The notes beneath the pieces are model-generated. The model was not told the origin of the DNA. It searched no databases and saw nothing but the letters and a program-made list of their open reading frames with translations. Source: Solirubrobacter deserti (lineage in GTDB: Bacteria; Actinomycetota; Thermoleophilia; Solirubrobacterales; Solirubrobacteraceae). From it: 64,000 nucleotides of DNA. The position numbers were made by a program, and so were the translations under genes. Position 1 is the first letter of the stretch, and each line of letters starts with the position of its first letter. This document shows, piece by piece, positions 33,696 through 41,879 of the stretch. The stretch is from NCBI RefSeq assembly GCF_003344625.1, contig NZ_QPKJ02000006.1, forward strand, positions 558,001-622,000, read 5' to 3'.

Positions 33696-36600
33696 ATGCT
33701 CTCGCGCGTCGCGCTCGCCCTCGTCCTCTGGTTGACGCTCGCGGGCACCGCCCACGGCGTGGTCATCGATGTCAACCGCCTCGACGACCGCAGCGGCGGC
33801 GTCTGCGTCCCCGGCGACTGCACGCTGCGCGAGGCGATCGCGTCCGCCGCATCGGGCGACACCGTGCGGCTCGGCGGCGGCCCGAACGTGGCCGTCCACG
33901 CCGTCGAGCAGGGCACGCTCGAGGTCGAGCGCTCGATCACGATCGAAGGCGCCGGCTCCGGGGTGACCAGCATCGACGGCTCGACCAATCCGCGGCGGAT
34001 CCTGCGCGTCCGCCCCGGCGCCACCGTGACCCTGCGCGACCTCACTCTCCAGGGCGGGAGGACCGGCTTCGAAGGCTCCGATCCGCTGGCCGTCGACGGC
34101 GGCGGCGCGCTGCTCAACGAGGGCGAGACGACGGTGGAGCGGGTCGTCTTCAGCGGCAACGGCCACAGCGCCGCAGGCGCGGCGATCGCCAACCGCGGGA
34201 CGCTCACGCTCACCGAGGTCGACGCCTACGGCAACCACGGCGGGTTCGGCGGCGCGCTGTTCGTGCACGGCGGCACCGTGACGATCAACCGCTCGACCCT
34301 GCGGGCCAACGAGGGCCCGAGCGGCGGCGGCGCCGTCTACATGCGGGGCGGGACGGTCGCGCTGACCAACACGACCGTGGCCGACAACGGCTCGTTCGGG
34401 CCGGCCGGCGGCATCCTCAACGCCGGCGGCGCGCTCTCGCTGCTGAACGTGACGATGACCGGCAACATCAACGGTTCCCTGCAGCGGGAGTCCGGCACCA
34501 CCGCCGTGCGCAACACGATCCTCGCGCGCGGCCACAACGACGCGTGCGGCCCGAACGCGATCAGCTCCGACCTCGGCGGCAACCTCGACGAGGACGGCTC
34601 GTGCACCGAGGACCAGCAGCGCGTCGCCGGGCTGGCGCCGTTGGCCGACAACACCGGCGCGACGCCGACCGCGGCGCTGCTGTTCGACAGCGCCGCGATC
34701 GACGCGCCCTTGATCACGGGCTGCCCGGCCGTCGATCAGCGCGGCGTCCCCCGCTCCGGCGCGTGCGACATCGGCGCCTTCGAGGCGGTCAAGGTCGGGG
34801 TGCCGTCGGTGACGACGCTCGACATCGGCGACTCGCTGTTCGCGACCCTGGACCTGCAGGGCGAGGCGGGCGCGCTGTACTTCGAGTACGGCACCGTGCC
34901 CGGCGAGTACGAGCGGACCACCGGCCTCGGCACGGGCGTCGTCGACGGCGCGGTCACCCGCAGCGAGTCGCGGCCGCCCTTCGCGCCCGGGACGACGTAC
35001 TACTACCGCGCGGTGGCGGCGAACGCGTCAGGCGAGGCGCGCGGCGCCGTCAAGTCCTTCATGACCGGGGCCGGGCCGCCGTCGATCGGCCAGCTTCAGG
35101 CGGTTGATGTCGGCGGAGACAGCATCACGGTGCGTTTCACGGTCGACCCGGGCGGCGAAGGTGCCGAGTACCAGGTGCTCGTCGACGGCGCCCCGATGCC
35201 GCCGACGCCGCTGCCGGGCCTGGGCGAGCGGGAGATCACGCGGACGATTCCCGGCCTGGACCCCGACACCATGCACCGGATCCAGATCGTGGTCACCGGG
35301 CCGGGGGGTTCCACGTCCGGCGACGACGGGATCATCGACCGGCGGACGCTGCGCACCTTCGCCGGCGTGCCGGGCGAGCCCCTCACGGTGAGCGACGTCG
35401 GCGTGCCCGTGCAGGGCTGCCCGACGTCGGCGCTGATCCACTGGGGTGACGGGTCGAGCTCCCCCACGACGGCCATCACCTGCGGCCCGGGCGAGGAGTT
35501 CACGCTCGACGCCGCGCACACCTACGCCGCTGGCGGGCGCCACCGGGTGCGGGTCGACTATGACCGCGGCCCGGACGCGCAGCTCGCGACCGTGGTCACG
35601 CCGACGGCGAACCGGCGCGTGCTGTCGGTCAACGTCGCGGGCCGCGGGCGCGTGACCGGAGGCGGGCTCGACTGCCCAGGCGTGTGCTCGGTCGAGCGGC
35701 CCGCGGGTGCGGTGACGCTCACGGCCACGCCGGGCGCGGGCGAGCAGTTCCACGGCTGGGCCGGCAGTTGCCAGGGCACCGGCGCGTGCGAGCTCACCCT
35801 GACGGAGGATGAGCGCGCCTTCGCGGACTTCAGCGGCACGGAGCTGCCGGCCGAGCCGCCGCAGCTCAGCGGCCTCAACGTGGTCGACGTCACCGACGCC
35901 TCCGCGCGCGTGGTCTTCGACGTCGACCCCAACGGCTCGCCCACGACCTACCGCGTGCTGTTGAACGGCGCCCAGGTGACCGGCGGCTTCGCCGGCGCGG
36001 GCGACGATCCGGCCGGCCTCACCTACACGCTCAACGGGCTCGATCCGGGTGAGGCGTACGACGTCGAGGTGCTCGTCAGCAGTGCGGACGGTGAGGACTC
36101 CGCCGCCACGATGTTCGAGACGGCGAACCGCACGAGCGGCGTCGCGGGCGAGCCGACGCCGCTCGTGATCACGGGCGTGGCCTCGTTCTGCCCCGGTGAG
36201 GCGATCGTCGACTGGGGCGACGACACCACCCCCACCGCGCACCCCTTCACGTGCACGGGCACCACGGGCGAGTGGGCGTACCGGCTGTCCGCCGCGCACA
36301 CGTACGCCGAAGCGGGCCGCTACCGGATCGAGGTGGACATCGCCGACTTCACGGAGGTCGTGTACGCCGCGATCGCGGCGCGCCCCGACCCGGGAGTCAC
36401 GCCCACGCCGACGGCGACCGCCACGCCGACGCCGACGCCGACGCCGAACGTGCCGGGCGCGCAGCCGACCCCGACGCCCACGCCCACCCCGACGCCCACA
36501 CCGCAACCCGAGCCGGGCCGCGAGATCGTGGCCGCGCCGGCCGGCGGCACCGTGCTGGTGAAGGTGCCGGGCACGAACCGGTTCGTGGCGCTCACGGCCG

Positions 36601-37031
36601 GTCAGGAGCTCCCGTACGGCACGGAGATCGACACGCGCAAGGGCCGCGTGACGCTGACGTCGATCCCCAAGCCGGGCGCGCCGGCCGAGACCGCGGAGTT
36701 CTACGACGGCCTGTTCAGGCTCTCCTACGTCGGCGGGATCACGAACCTGACGCTCAGCGAGCCGCTCGCGCCCTGCCCGCGCAAGGGCCGCGCGGCGTCC
36801 GCGGCCCAGAAGAAGAAGGCCAAGTCGCGCAAGCTCTGGGGCAAGGGCAAGGGCGCGTTCCGCACCAGCGGGCGCTACAGCGCGGCGACCGTGCGCGGCA
36901 CGACGTGGCTGGTGCAGGACACGTGCGCGGGGACGCTCACGCGCGTCACGCAGGGCGCGGTCGAGGTGCGGGCGGGGAAGAAGCGCGTGATCGTGCGCGC
37001 CGGCAAGCGGTACCTGGCCAAGCCGCGCTAG
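33696..37031 (+). CDS. Secreted CSLREA beta-helix surface protein with FecR-like tail
   Basis: 1,111 aa, starting MLSRVALALVLWLTLAG (signal peptide). Residues about 24-55 match the CSLREA motif (NRLDDRSGG, GDCTLREAIASA), followed by right-handed beta-helix repeats to about 350. Then come fibronectin-III-like domains (YYYRAVAANASGEAR; MHRIQIVVTGPGG), an InlB/Big-like domain (CPGVCSVERPAGAVTLTATPG; FHGWAGSC) and a long Thr-Pro repeat linker (about 902-945). A FecR-like basic C-terminal domain ends GTTWLVQDTCAGTLTRVTQG. Probably cell-surface or secreted adhesin-like. It shares a CTAG stop with the convergent AraC gene. Confidence 0.82.
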   Translation: MLSRVALALVLWLTLAGTAHGVVIDVNRLDDRSGGVCVPGDCTLREAIASAASGDTVRLGGGPNVAVHAVEQGTLEVERSITIEGAGSGVTSIDGSTNPRRILRVRPGATVTLRDLTLQGGRTGFEGSDPLAVDGGGALLNEGETTVERVVFSGNGHSAAGAAIANRGTLTLTEVDAYGNHGGFGGALFVHGGTVTINRSTLRANEGPSGGGAVYMRGGTVALTNTTVADNGSFGPAGGILNAGGALSLLNVTMTGNINGSLQRESGTTAVRNTILARGHNDACGPNAISSDLGGNLDEDGSCTEDQQRVAGLAPLADNTGATPTAALLFDSAAIDAPLITGCPAVDQRGVPRSGACDIGAFEAVKVGVPSVTTLDIGDSLFATLDLQGEAGALYFEYGTVPGEYERTTGLGTGVVDGAVTRSESRPPFAPGTTYYYRAVAANASGEARGAVKSFMTGAGPPSIGQLQAVDVGGDSITVRFTVDPGGEGAEYQVLVDGAPMPPTPLPGLGEREITRTIPGLDPDTMHRIQIVVTGPGGSTSGDDGIIDRRTLRTFAGVPGEPLTVSDVGVPVQGCPTSALIHWGDGSSSPTTAITCGPGEEFTLDAAHTYAAGGRHRVRVDYDRGPDAQLATVVTPTANRRVLSVNVAGRGRVTGGGLDCPGVCSVERPAGAVTLTATPGAGEQFHGWAGSCQGTGACELTLTEDERAFADFSGTELPAEPPQLSGLNVVDVTDASARVVFDVDPNGSPTTYRVLLNGAQVTGGFAGAGDDPAGLTYTLNGLDPGEAYDVEVLVSSADGEDSAATMFETANRTSGVAGEPTPLVITGVASFCPGEAIVDWGDDTTPTAHPFTCTGTTGEWAYRLSAAHTYAEAGRYRIEVDIADFTEVVYAAIAARPDPGVTPTPTATATPTPTPTPNVPGAQPTPTPTPTPTPTPQPEPGREIVAAPAGGTVLVKVPGTNRFVALTAGQELPYGTEIDTRKGRVTLTSIPKPGAPAETAEFYDGLFRLSYVGGITNLTLSEPLAPCPRKGRAASAAQKKKAKSRKLWGKGKGAFRTSGRYSAATVRGTTWLVQDTCAGTLTRVTQGAVEVRAGKKRVIVRAGKRYLAKPR
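36403..36517 (+). repeat. Thr-Pro coding repeat (linker)
   Basis: A tract of CCGACG/CCCACG-type hexamers encodes alternating Thr-Pro in the surface protein. Such tracts are extended, protease-resistant spacers and may vary in length by slippage. It is interrupted by a short NVPGAQ segment. Confidence 0.75.
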
Positions 37032-37870
37032 TCGGCGCGGTAGCCGCCGCCGTCCGGGAGGCGGCGGCGCACGAAGTCCGTCGGCGGCGAGCCCGAGAAC
37101 TGCTGGAAGTCGCGGACCATGTGCGCCTGGTCGTAGTAGCCGCTCACCTGCGAGATCTCCGCCCAGCTCAGTGTCGTCGCGCTGAGCTCGACGGCGCGCG
37201 TGAAGCGCAGGATGCGGGCCAGCAGCTTGGGTGAGACGCCGACGTGGTCCTTGAAGCCGGCGTTGAGGTGACGGCGGCTGCACTGGAGCTCGTCGGTGAG
37301 CGTGCCGATCGAGACGGTGCCGCGGGTCGCGTGCAGGCGGGTGAGGGCGCGGGTGATGCTGGGGACGGGCGAGACGGCGTCGTCGAGGCGGGCGAGGAAG
37401 AAGGCGTCCAGGGCGGCGAAGCGCTGCTCGAAGTGGCGGGCGTCCGCGAGCTGCTCGTGCAGGAGCGGACCGTCGGCGCCGAGCAACGCGTCGAGCTCGA
37501 CGACGCGTCCGGTGAGCTCGTGCATCGGCAGCCGCAGCAGCAGGTGCGCGCCGACCGGCGTGAGGTCGATCTGGACGCCGCGCTGGGCGCCGCTGGTCTC
37601 GGTGATCGCGTAGCGGTCGTGCAGGCCGGCGAAGAAGCCGTCGTGGTGGGTCTCCCACTCGCCTTCGGCGTCGCGGACGCGGATCGGCGCGCCCAGGTTC
37701 ATGATCGCCACGACGCGGACGCCCGGCAGCTCGCGGCGCCGCACGAAGCTGCCGGTGCGCTCGTCGTAGTCGCAGTAGCGCAGGATGTACGGCGCCAAGC
37801 GAGGGTCCGGCGCGCCCAGGACCATCTCCCACCGGTCCAGCTCGGAGACGTGCCGGAGAACCCGCGTCAT
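37028..37870 (-). CDS. AraC-family transcriptional regulator
   Basis: 280 aa. N-terminal domain of about 150 residues (PYILRYCDYDERTGSF, GVQIDLTPVGAHLLLRLP) and a C-terminal AraC double helix-turn-helix (ELQCSRRHLNAGFKDHVGVSPK, SWAEISQVSGYYDQAHMVRDFQQFSG). It begins inside the stop of the VOC gene (ATGA, 37867-37870), so they are cotranscribed. Confidence 0.9.
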   Translation of the reverse strand: MTRVLRHVSELDRWEMVLGAPDPRLAPYILRYCDYDERTGSFVRRRELPGVRVVAIMNLGAPIRVRDAEGEWETHHDGFFAGLHDRYAITETSGAQRGVQIDLTPVGAHLLLRLPMHELTGRVVELDALLGADGPLLHEQLADARHFEQRFAALDAFFLARLDDAVSPVPSITRALTRLHATRGTVSIGTLTDELQCSRRHLNAGFKDHVGVSPKLLARILRFTRAVELSATTLSWAEISQVSGYYDQAHMVRDFQQFSGSPPTDFVRRRLPDGGGYRAD

Positions 37871-38223
37871 GCGCTCGGCGGTTGGTGCAGCCCGAAGGGC
37901 GAGCCCTGGTTGTCCTTGACGAACTTGAAGCGCCCAAACCGCTTGACGTTGTCCTCGGAGTCGTCGCCGAAGTCGTCCTGGACCTCGCCGCCAAGCTCGA
38001 CTACGCGCTTGAGCGCCGCGTCCATGTCGTCGACGCGGAAGAACACGTACGGCCACGCGCCCTTGTCGCCCGGATGCATGCCGCCGGGCACGCCCGGCGT
38101 CGAGATCGCGAAGCCTTTCATCGTGGGGCCGGTCTCGAACGTCCAGCCGAACAGCTCGCCGTAGAAGTCGCGCGCCTTCTCCGCGTCGTCGACGCCGAGC
38201 TCGAAGAAGCTGATGGAGGTCAT
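37867..38223 (-). CDS. VOC-family (glyoxalase/bleomycin-resistance fold) protein
   Basis: 118 aa: MTSISFFELGVDDAEKARDFYGELFGWTFE, then a second beta-alpha-beta unit with YVFFRVDDMDAALKRVVELGG. Likely a homodimeric metal-binding lyase, dioxygenase or binding protein. Coupled to the AraC regulator gene downstream. Confidence 0.9.
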   Translation of the reverse strand: MTSISFFELGVDDAEKARDFYGELFGWTFETGPTMKGFAISTPGVPGGMHPGDKGAWPYVFFRVDDMDAALKRVVELGGEVQDDFGDDSEDNVKRFGRFKFVKDNQGSPFGLHQPPSA

Positions 38224-38243
38224 GGGCGGGACGGTACGGGGCG

Positions 38244-39113
38244 TCAGGCCGGCTGTCTTGGAGAAATGTGATCGGCGATGAACGCGCGCAGCGTGGTCGG
38301 CGTCGTCGTGGTCGCGTCGCGCGGCTGCTCGGGCGTGAAGCCTTCCCGCAGGCCGGTCGACATGCCCATCAGCGCGCTGATCTGCCGCTCGTTCATCCCC
38401 GCCTGCTGGAGGCCCGCGCGCATCGCCTCGTCCGGCACCCGCTCCGCCTTCACCGGCGTGCCGGTCGCTTCGCTCAGCAGGTGGGCGACGTCGTCCCAGC
38501 TCAGGTCTTCCGGGCCGTGCACCGCCTGCACGTGGCGGCCGGTCCAGTCGCGGTTGAGCAGCCGCCCCGTCGCGACCTCGGCGATGTCGCGCGGGTCCAC
38601 CCAGGGCATCTTGAAGTCGGTCGGCAGGATGATCGGCAGCGCCCCCCGCTCGATGTCCTCGCGCTGGTGGAGCAGGTTGACGAAGAAGAAGCCGCAGCGC
38701 AGGTGCGTGATCGCGGGCGCGACCCGCTCGAGGCGCTGCTCGGTGGCCGCGAGCCCGTCGATCTCCCCCGCGCCGCCGCGCAGCTCGGCGCCGACGCTGC
38801 TCTGGAAGACCGTGCGGGCGATCCCGTTGCGCTCGATCGCGTGCGCGGCCACCTCCGCGTAGGCGGCATAGTCGGCGAGCGGGTCGGGCGACATGAAGCT
38901 CGCCGGCGTGACCCAGTAGAGCGCGTCGACGCCCTCCATGGCCGCGGCGACCGCGTCCCGGTCGGTGAGGTCGACCTGGACGGCGTCGACGTGGTCCGGA
39001 TGGTCGAGCTTGGCGGGGTCGCGCACGAGCACGCGTGGGCGGACGCCGGCGCGGATCAGCATGGCGGTGACGTGGCGCCCGACGTTTCCGGTGGGTGTGG
39101 TGACGGCGATCAC
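38244..39113 (-). CDS. NmrA-like NAD(P)-binding atypical SDR
   Basis: 289 aa from GTG 39113. Rossmann motif TTPTGNVGRHV at the N-terminus, ALYWVTP, GFFFVNLLH and MPWVDPRDIAEVA, the order of NmrA/NAD(P)H-binding atypical SDRs. Lacks the YxxxK dyad, so it may sense or bind NADP(H) or reduce quinones. It starts 11 bases after the SDR stop on the same strand. Confidence 0.87.
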   Translation of the reverse strand: MIAVTTPTGNVGRHVTAMLIRAGVRPRVLVRDPAKLDHPDHVDAVQVDLTDRDAVAAAMEGVDALYWVTPASFMSPDPLADYAAYAEVAAHAIERNGIARTVFQSSVGAELRGGAGEIDGLAATEQRLERVAPAITHLRCGFFFVNLLHQREDIERGALPIILPTDFKMPWVDPRDIAEVATGRLLNRDWTGRHVQAVHGPEDLSWDDVAHLLSEATGTPVKAERVPDEAMRAGLQQAGMNERQISALMGMSTGLREGFTPEQPRDATTTTPTTLRAFIADHISPRQPA

Positions 39114-39124
39114 ACCCGGGATGA

Positions 39125-39883
39125 TTACTCGCCGCGCCGGAAGCCGCCCTCGCTGTGGATCGTCTGGCCCGTGATCCAGCGCCCGTCGTCGGAGACCAGG
39201 AACGCGATCAGCCGCGCCGCGTCGTCCGGCTCGCCCCAGCGGCCGGCGGGCATGTGCTCGGTCACCGCGTCCAGCAGCCCGGGCGTCGCCCACCCGGTGT
39301 CGGTCGGCCCGGGGTTGACGCAGTTGACCGTGATGCCGCGGTCGGCGAGCCCGTCCGCCAGGGAGAGTGTGATCGCCGCCAGCGCGCCCTTCGATGTCGC
39401 ATAGGCGATCGCACCGGGCATCGGCCCTTGCCCTTGGCCGGACGTCAGCAGCACGATCCGCCCACCTTCGCGCCCGTCGTGCTGGGCCGCGAACGCCTGC
39501 GCCAGCAGCAGCGACGCGCGCGTGTTGACCGCCCAGTGCGCGTCGAGCATCTCGGCCGTGACGTCTTCGAGCGCGCCGTCCGGCCCGCTCGACGCGTGGT
39601 TGCAGACGAGGATGTCCACGTGCCCGAAGGCGGCGCGCGCGGCGTCGATCAACTGCGCGGGCGCGTCCGGCCGCGCGAGGTCGAACCCGGCGTGCGCCGT
39701 CTCCCCGCCGAGCTGCGCGATCACCGCTTCGATGCCGGCCGGGTCCGCGCCCCACGCCCGCTCGGCGTCGTGGGCCACGTGATGGTGCGCGAACACCTTT
39801 ACGCCGGCCTCCGTGAGCCGGCGCGCGATCGCGAACCCGATGCCCGCGCGGCGGCTGACCCCCGTGACGAGCGCGACCTTCAC
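39125..39883 (-). CDS. Short-chain dehydrogenase/reductase
   Basis: 252 aa classical SDR: TGVSRRAGIGFAIA (cofactor loop), CNHASSG in place of NNAG, Ser in LLTSGQGQG, YATSKGAL (catalytic Tyr/Lys), and NCVNPGPTDTGW. The loop TGVSRRAGIG resembles 3-oxoacyl-ACP-reductase-like SDRs that act on aminoglycoside-type or unknown substrates. Forms a unit with the NmrA-like gene. Confidence 0.9.
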   Translation of the reverse strand: MKVALVTGVSRRAGIGFAIARRLTEAGVKVFAHHHVAHDAERAWGADPAGIEAVIAQLGGETAHAGFDLARPDAPAQLIDAARAAFGHVDILVCNHASSGPDGALEDVTAEMLDAHWAVNTRASLLLAQAFAAQHDGREGGRIVLLTSGQGQGPMPGAIAYATSKGALAAITLSLADGLADRGITVNCVNPGPTDTGWATPGLLDAVTEHMPAGRWGEPDDAARLIAFLVSDDGRWITGQTIHSEGGFRRGE

Positions 39884-39896
39884 CCAGCGGATGATC

Positions 39897-40340
39897 TCAG
39901 CTGGGGCCGCCGATCACCGGCAGGTCCTTGAGCCCCATCCTCGCCTCCTCCGGCGCGCTGACGACCGTGACCGGCACGCCCAGCTTGCGCGCCTCGGCCG
40001 GTAGGTCGGTGCGTAACCAGAGCGACCGGCGCGCCGGGAGTGTCGAGATCAGGACCTCGTCGTAGCGCTCCTCGGCGAGCGCGGCCTTGATCGAGGCGAG
40101 CGGATCGAGGCCGGTGACGCGGCCGTCGACGTGCGTCGCCCGGCTCCGTGTCTCCCCCGCCGCCGCCTTGCGGAGCGCGGTGAGCGCCTGCTCGAGCGTC
40201 CAGTCGGCGTTCTTGCTGCGCTTGACCTCGGGAATCAGCAGCGTGAACCCGGTCCGCTCGGCGGCGGCGCGCCGCTCGACCGCGGCCAGCAGATCGGGCG
40301 TCCCGGCCGTGCGGTTCGCGACGATCAGCACCCGGCGCAT
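39897..40340 (-). CDS. UspA-fold-like protein
   Basis: 147 aa alpha/beta protein: MRRVLIVANRTAGTPDLLAAV at the N-terminus, DEVLISTLPARRSLWLRTDLP, and GVPVTVVSAPEE at the C-terminus. The strand order suggests a universal-stress/HUP fold. Basic internal stretches (KRSKNADW). Function unknown. Confidence 0.65.
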   Translation of the reverse strand: MRRVLIVANRTAGTPDLLAAVERRAAAERTGFTLLIPEVKRSKNADWTLEQALTALRKAAAGETRSRATHVDGRVTGLDPLASIKAALAEERYDEVLISTLPARRSLWLRTDLPAEARKLGVPVTVVSAPEEARMGLKDLPVIGGPS

Positions 40341-40390
40341 GGACCGACGCTACGCCCCCTGCGCAGCGTCGGTCAACCCTTCCTTCGCGG

Positions 40391-41260
40391 TCAACGGGTG
40401 AGGGCGGCCGCCGCGGACACGCGCGCCAGCTTGCGCGGGTTGCGGATGGAGTAGATGCGGCTCACGCGGCCGTTCTCGACCACGAGGCTGATCACCGTGT
40501 CCAGCGCTCCGTCGAGCTCGATCCGCGTCCCCGGCATGCCGTTGACGTGCATCGGGACGACGACCGCGTCCGGCACGAACGAGCGGAAGCGCGAGAGCAG
40601 GCGCGCGACCGTCTTGGGGCCGCGGATCGGCCGCAGCGCGGCGCCGACCTCGCCGCCGCCGTCGGCGACGATCACGACGTCCGGCGCCAGGACGTTCAGC
40701 AGCAGCTGGATGTCGCCGGACTCGATCGCGGTCATGAACTGCGCGACCACGCGTTCCTGCTCGGCGCGGTCCACCTCGATCCGCGGGCGCCGCGCGGCGA
40801 CGTGCTCGCGCGCGCGGTGCGCGATCTGCCGGACCGCGGCCGGCGACTTCTCGACAGCGGCCGCGATGTCCTCGTACGGGAAGTCGAAGACCTCCTTGAG
40901 CACGAACACCGCGCGCTCGTGCGGCTTGAGCGTCTCCAGCACGGTGAGCATGGCGATGCTGACCGACTCCGCGAGCTCGACGTCCTCGGCGATGTCGGGC
41001 GTGGTCAGCAGCGGCTCGGGAAGCCACTCCCCCACGTAGTCCTCGCGCCGGCGCCGGAGCGTGCGCAGCCGGTTCAGGGCCTGGCGGGTGACGATCCGGA
41101 CCAGGTAGGCGCGCGGGTCGACGATCTCGTCGCGGTCGATCGGCTCCCACCGCAGCCACGTCTCCTGCACGACGTCCTCGGCGTCCGCCGCCGAGCCGAG
41201 CATCTCGTAGGCGACCGTGAACAGCAGGCTGCGGTGGGTGACGAACGGATCGTCGGTCAT
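40391..41260 (-). CDS. ECF41-type sigma factor with SnoaL-like C-terminal domain
   Basis: 289 aa. Sigma-70 region 2 (SAADAEDVVQETWLRWE) and region 4 (LKPHERAVFVLKEVFDFPYEDIAAAV) are followed by a SnoaL-like extension. The diagnostic ECF41 motifs are visible: WLPEP in the linker, DGGG in the extension and NPRKL near the C-terminus. In ECF41 the extension controls sigma activity instead of a separate anti-sigma factor. ATGA overlap with the carboxymuconolactone-decarboxylase-like gene upstream, the partner expected for this group. Confidence 0.93.
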   Translation of the reverse strand: MTDDPFVTHRSLLFTVAYEMLGSAADAEDVVQETWLRWEPIDRDEIVDPRAYLVRIVTRQALNRLRTLRRRREDYVGEWLPEPLLTTPDIAEDVELAESVSIAMLTVLETLKPHERAVFVLKEVFDFPYEDIAAAVEKSPAAVRQIAHRAREHVAARRPRIEVDRAEQERVVAQFMTAIESGDIQLLLNVLAPDVVIVADGGGEVGAALRPIRGPKTVARLLSRFRSFVPDAVVVPMHVNGMPGTRIELDGALDTVISLVVENGRVSRIYSIRNPRKLARVSAAAALTR

Positions 41261-41841
41261 GCGACTGCCGGAGAGGCTACGGCGAGCGGCTTGAGCTCGC
41301 AGCGCGCCGCCAAGCCCGCGGCCTCGATCCCGACCGCGACGTTGGAGCGGCTGTAGAAGTTCGCCAGCGCGATGAACGAGGTGAGCTCGAGCAGGCCGGC
41401 CGGGCCGAGCGCCTTGAGCAGCGTGGCGGACAGCTCGTCGGTCACGGTGGGCGGCGTGTTCGTCATCGCCTCGGCGTACTCGAGCACGTCGCGCTCGAGC
41501 GGCGTGAACTTGTCCGAGCTGCGCCACACGGGCACCTCACGCGCCTTGGTGAGGTCCAGCCCCTTGTTGTTGGCCTCGAAGTAGCCGAGGTCCAGGCAGA
41601 AGCTGCACCCCACCTGGCTGGCCACCGCCATGTGCGCGAACGACTTCAGGTCCTGCGGGCATGCGTCCCACTTCTGCGTCTTGCGCCCCAGCCCGAACCC
41701 GAAGTTCAGGACCTTCTGGTTGTGCCACAGCACGCCGAGCGACTCGGGGACATCCCCGAGCATCTTGCGGGAGAAGCGCTTGACGATGGCGCCCTTGACG
41801 CCGGTGATCTCGGTCGGGGGGATGCGAACGGTGCTGGTCAT
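41257..41841 (-). CDS. Carboxymuconolactone decarboxylase/AhpD-like protein
   Basis: 194 aa alpha-helical protein with a redox CxxC (VGCSFCLDLG) and SFIALANFYSRSNVAVG. The usual downstream His of AhpD is Asp here. It probably acts as a peroxidase-like or disulfide-redox enzyme. It is the conserved neighbour and target of ECF41 sigma factors, and an ECF41-like promoter lies just upstream. Confidence 0.9.
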   Translation of the reverse strand: MTSTVRIPPTEITGVKGAIVKRFSRKMLGDVPESLGVLWHNQKVLNFGFGLGRKTQKWDACPQDLKSFAHMAVASQVGCSFCLDLGYFEANNKGLDLTKAREVPVWRSSDKFTPLERDVLEYAEAMTNTPPTVTDELSATLLKALGPAGLLELTSFIALANFYSRSNVAVGIEAAGLAARCELKPLAVASPAVA

Positions 41842-41849
41842 GGCATCCA

Positions 41850-41876
41850 GACACCGCCCGCCTCCCCCGTGTGACA
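41850..41876 (-). promoter_or_regulatory. ECF41-like promoter
   Basis: Read on the minus strand: TGTCACA (41876-41870), 16 bases, then TGTC (41853-41850). The published ECF41 consensus, as I recall it, is TGTCACA-N16/17-CGTC, so there is one mismatch in the -10. The expected transcription start would fall within a few bases of the ATG at 41841, so the message would be leaderless. Confidence 0.7.
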
Positions 41877-41879
41877 GAA

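Noticed and set aside
36403..36517. Possible CRISPR-like or tandem DNA repeat
   Set aside because: The short hexamer repeat encodes Thr-Pro in frame and has no spacer structure.
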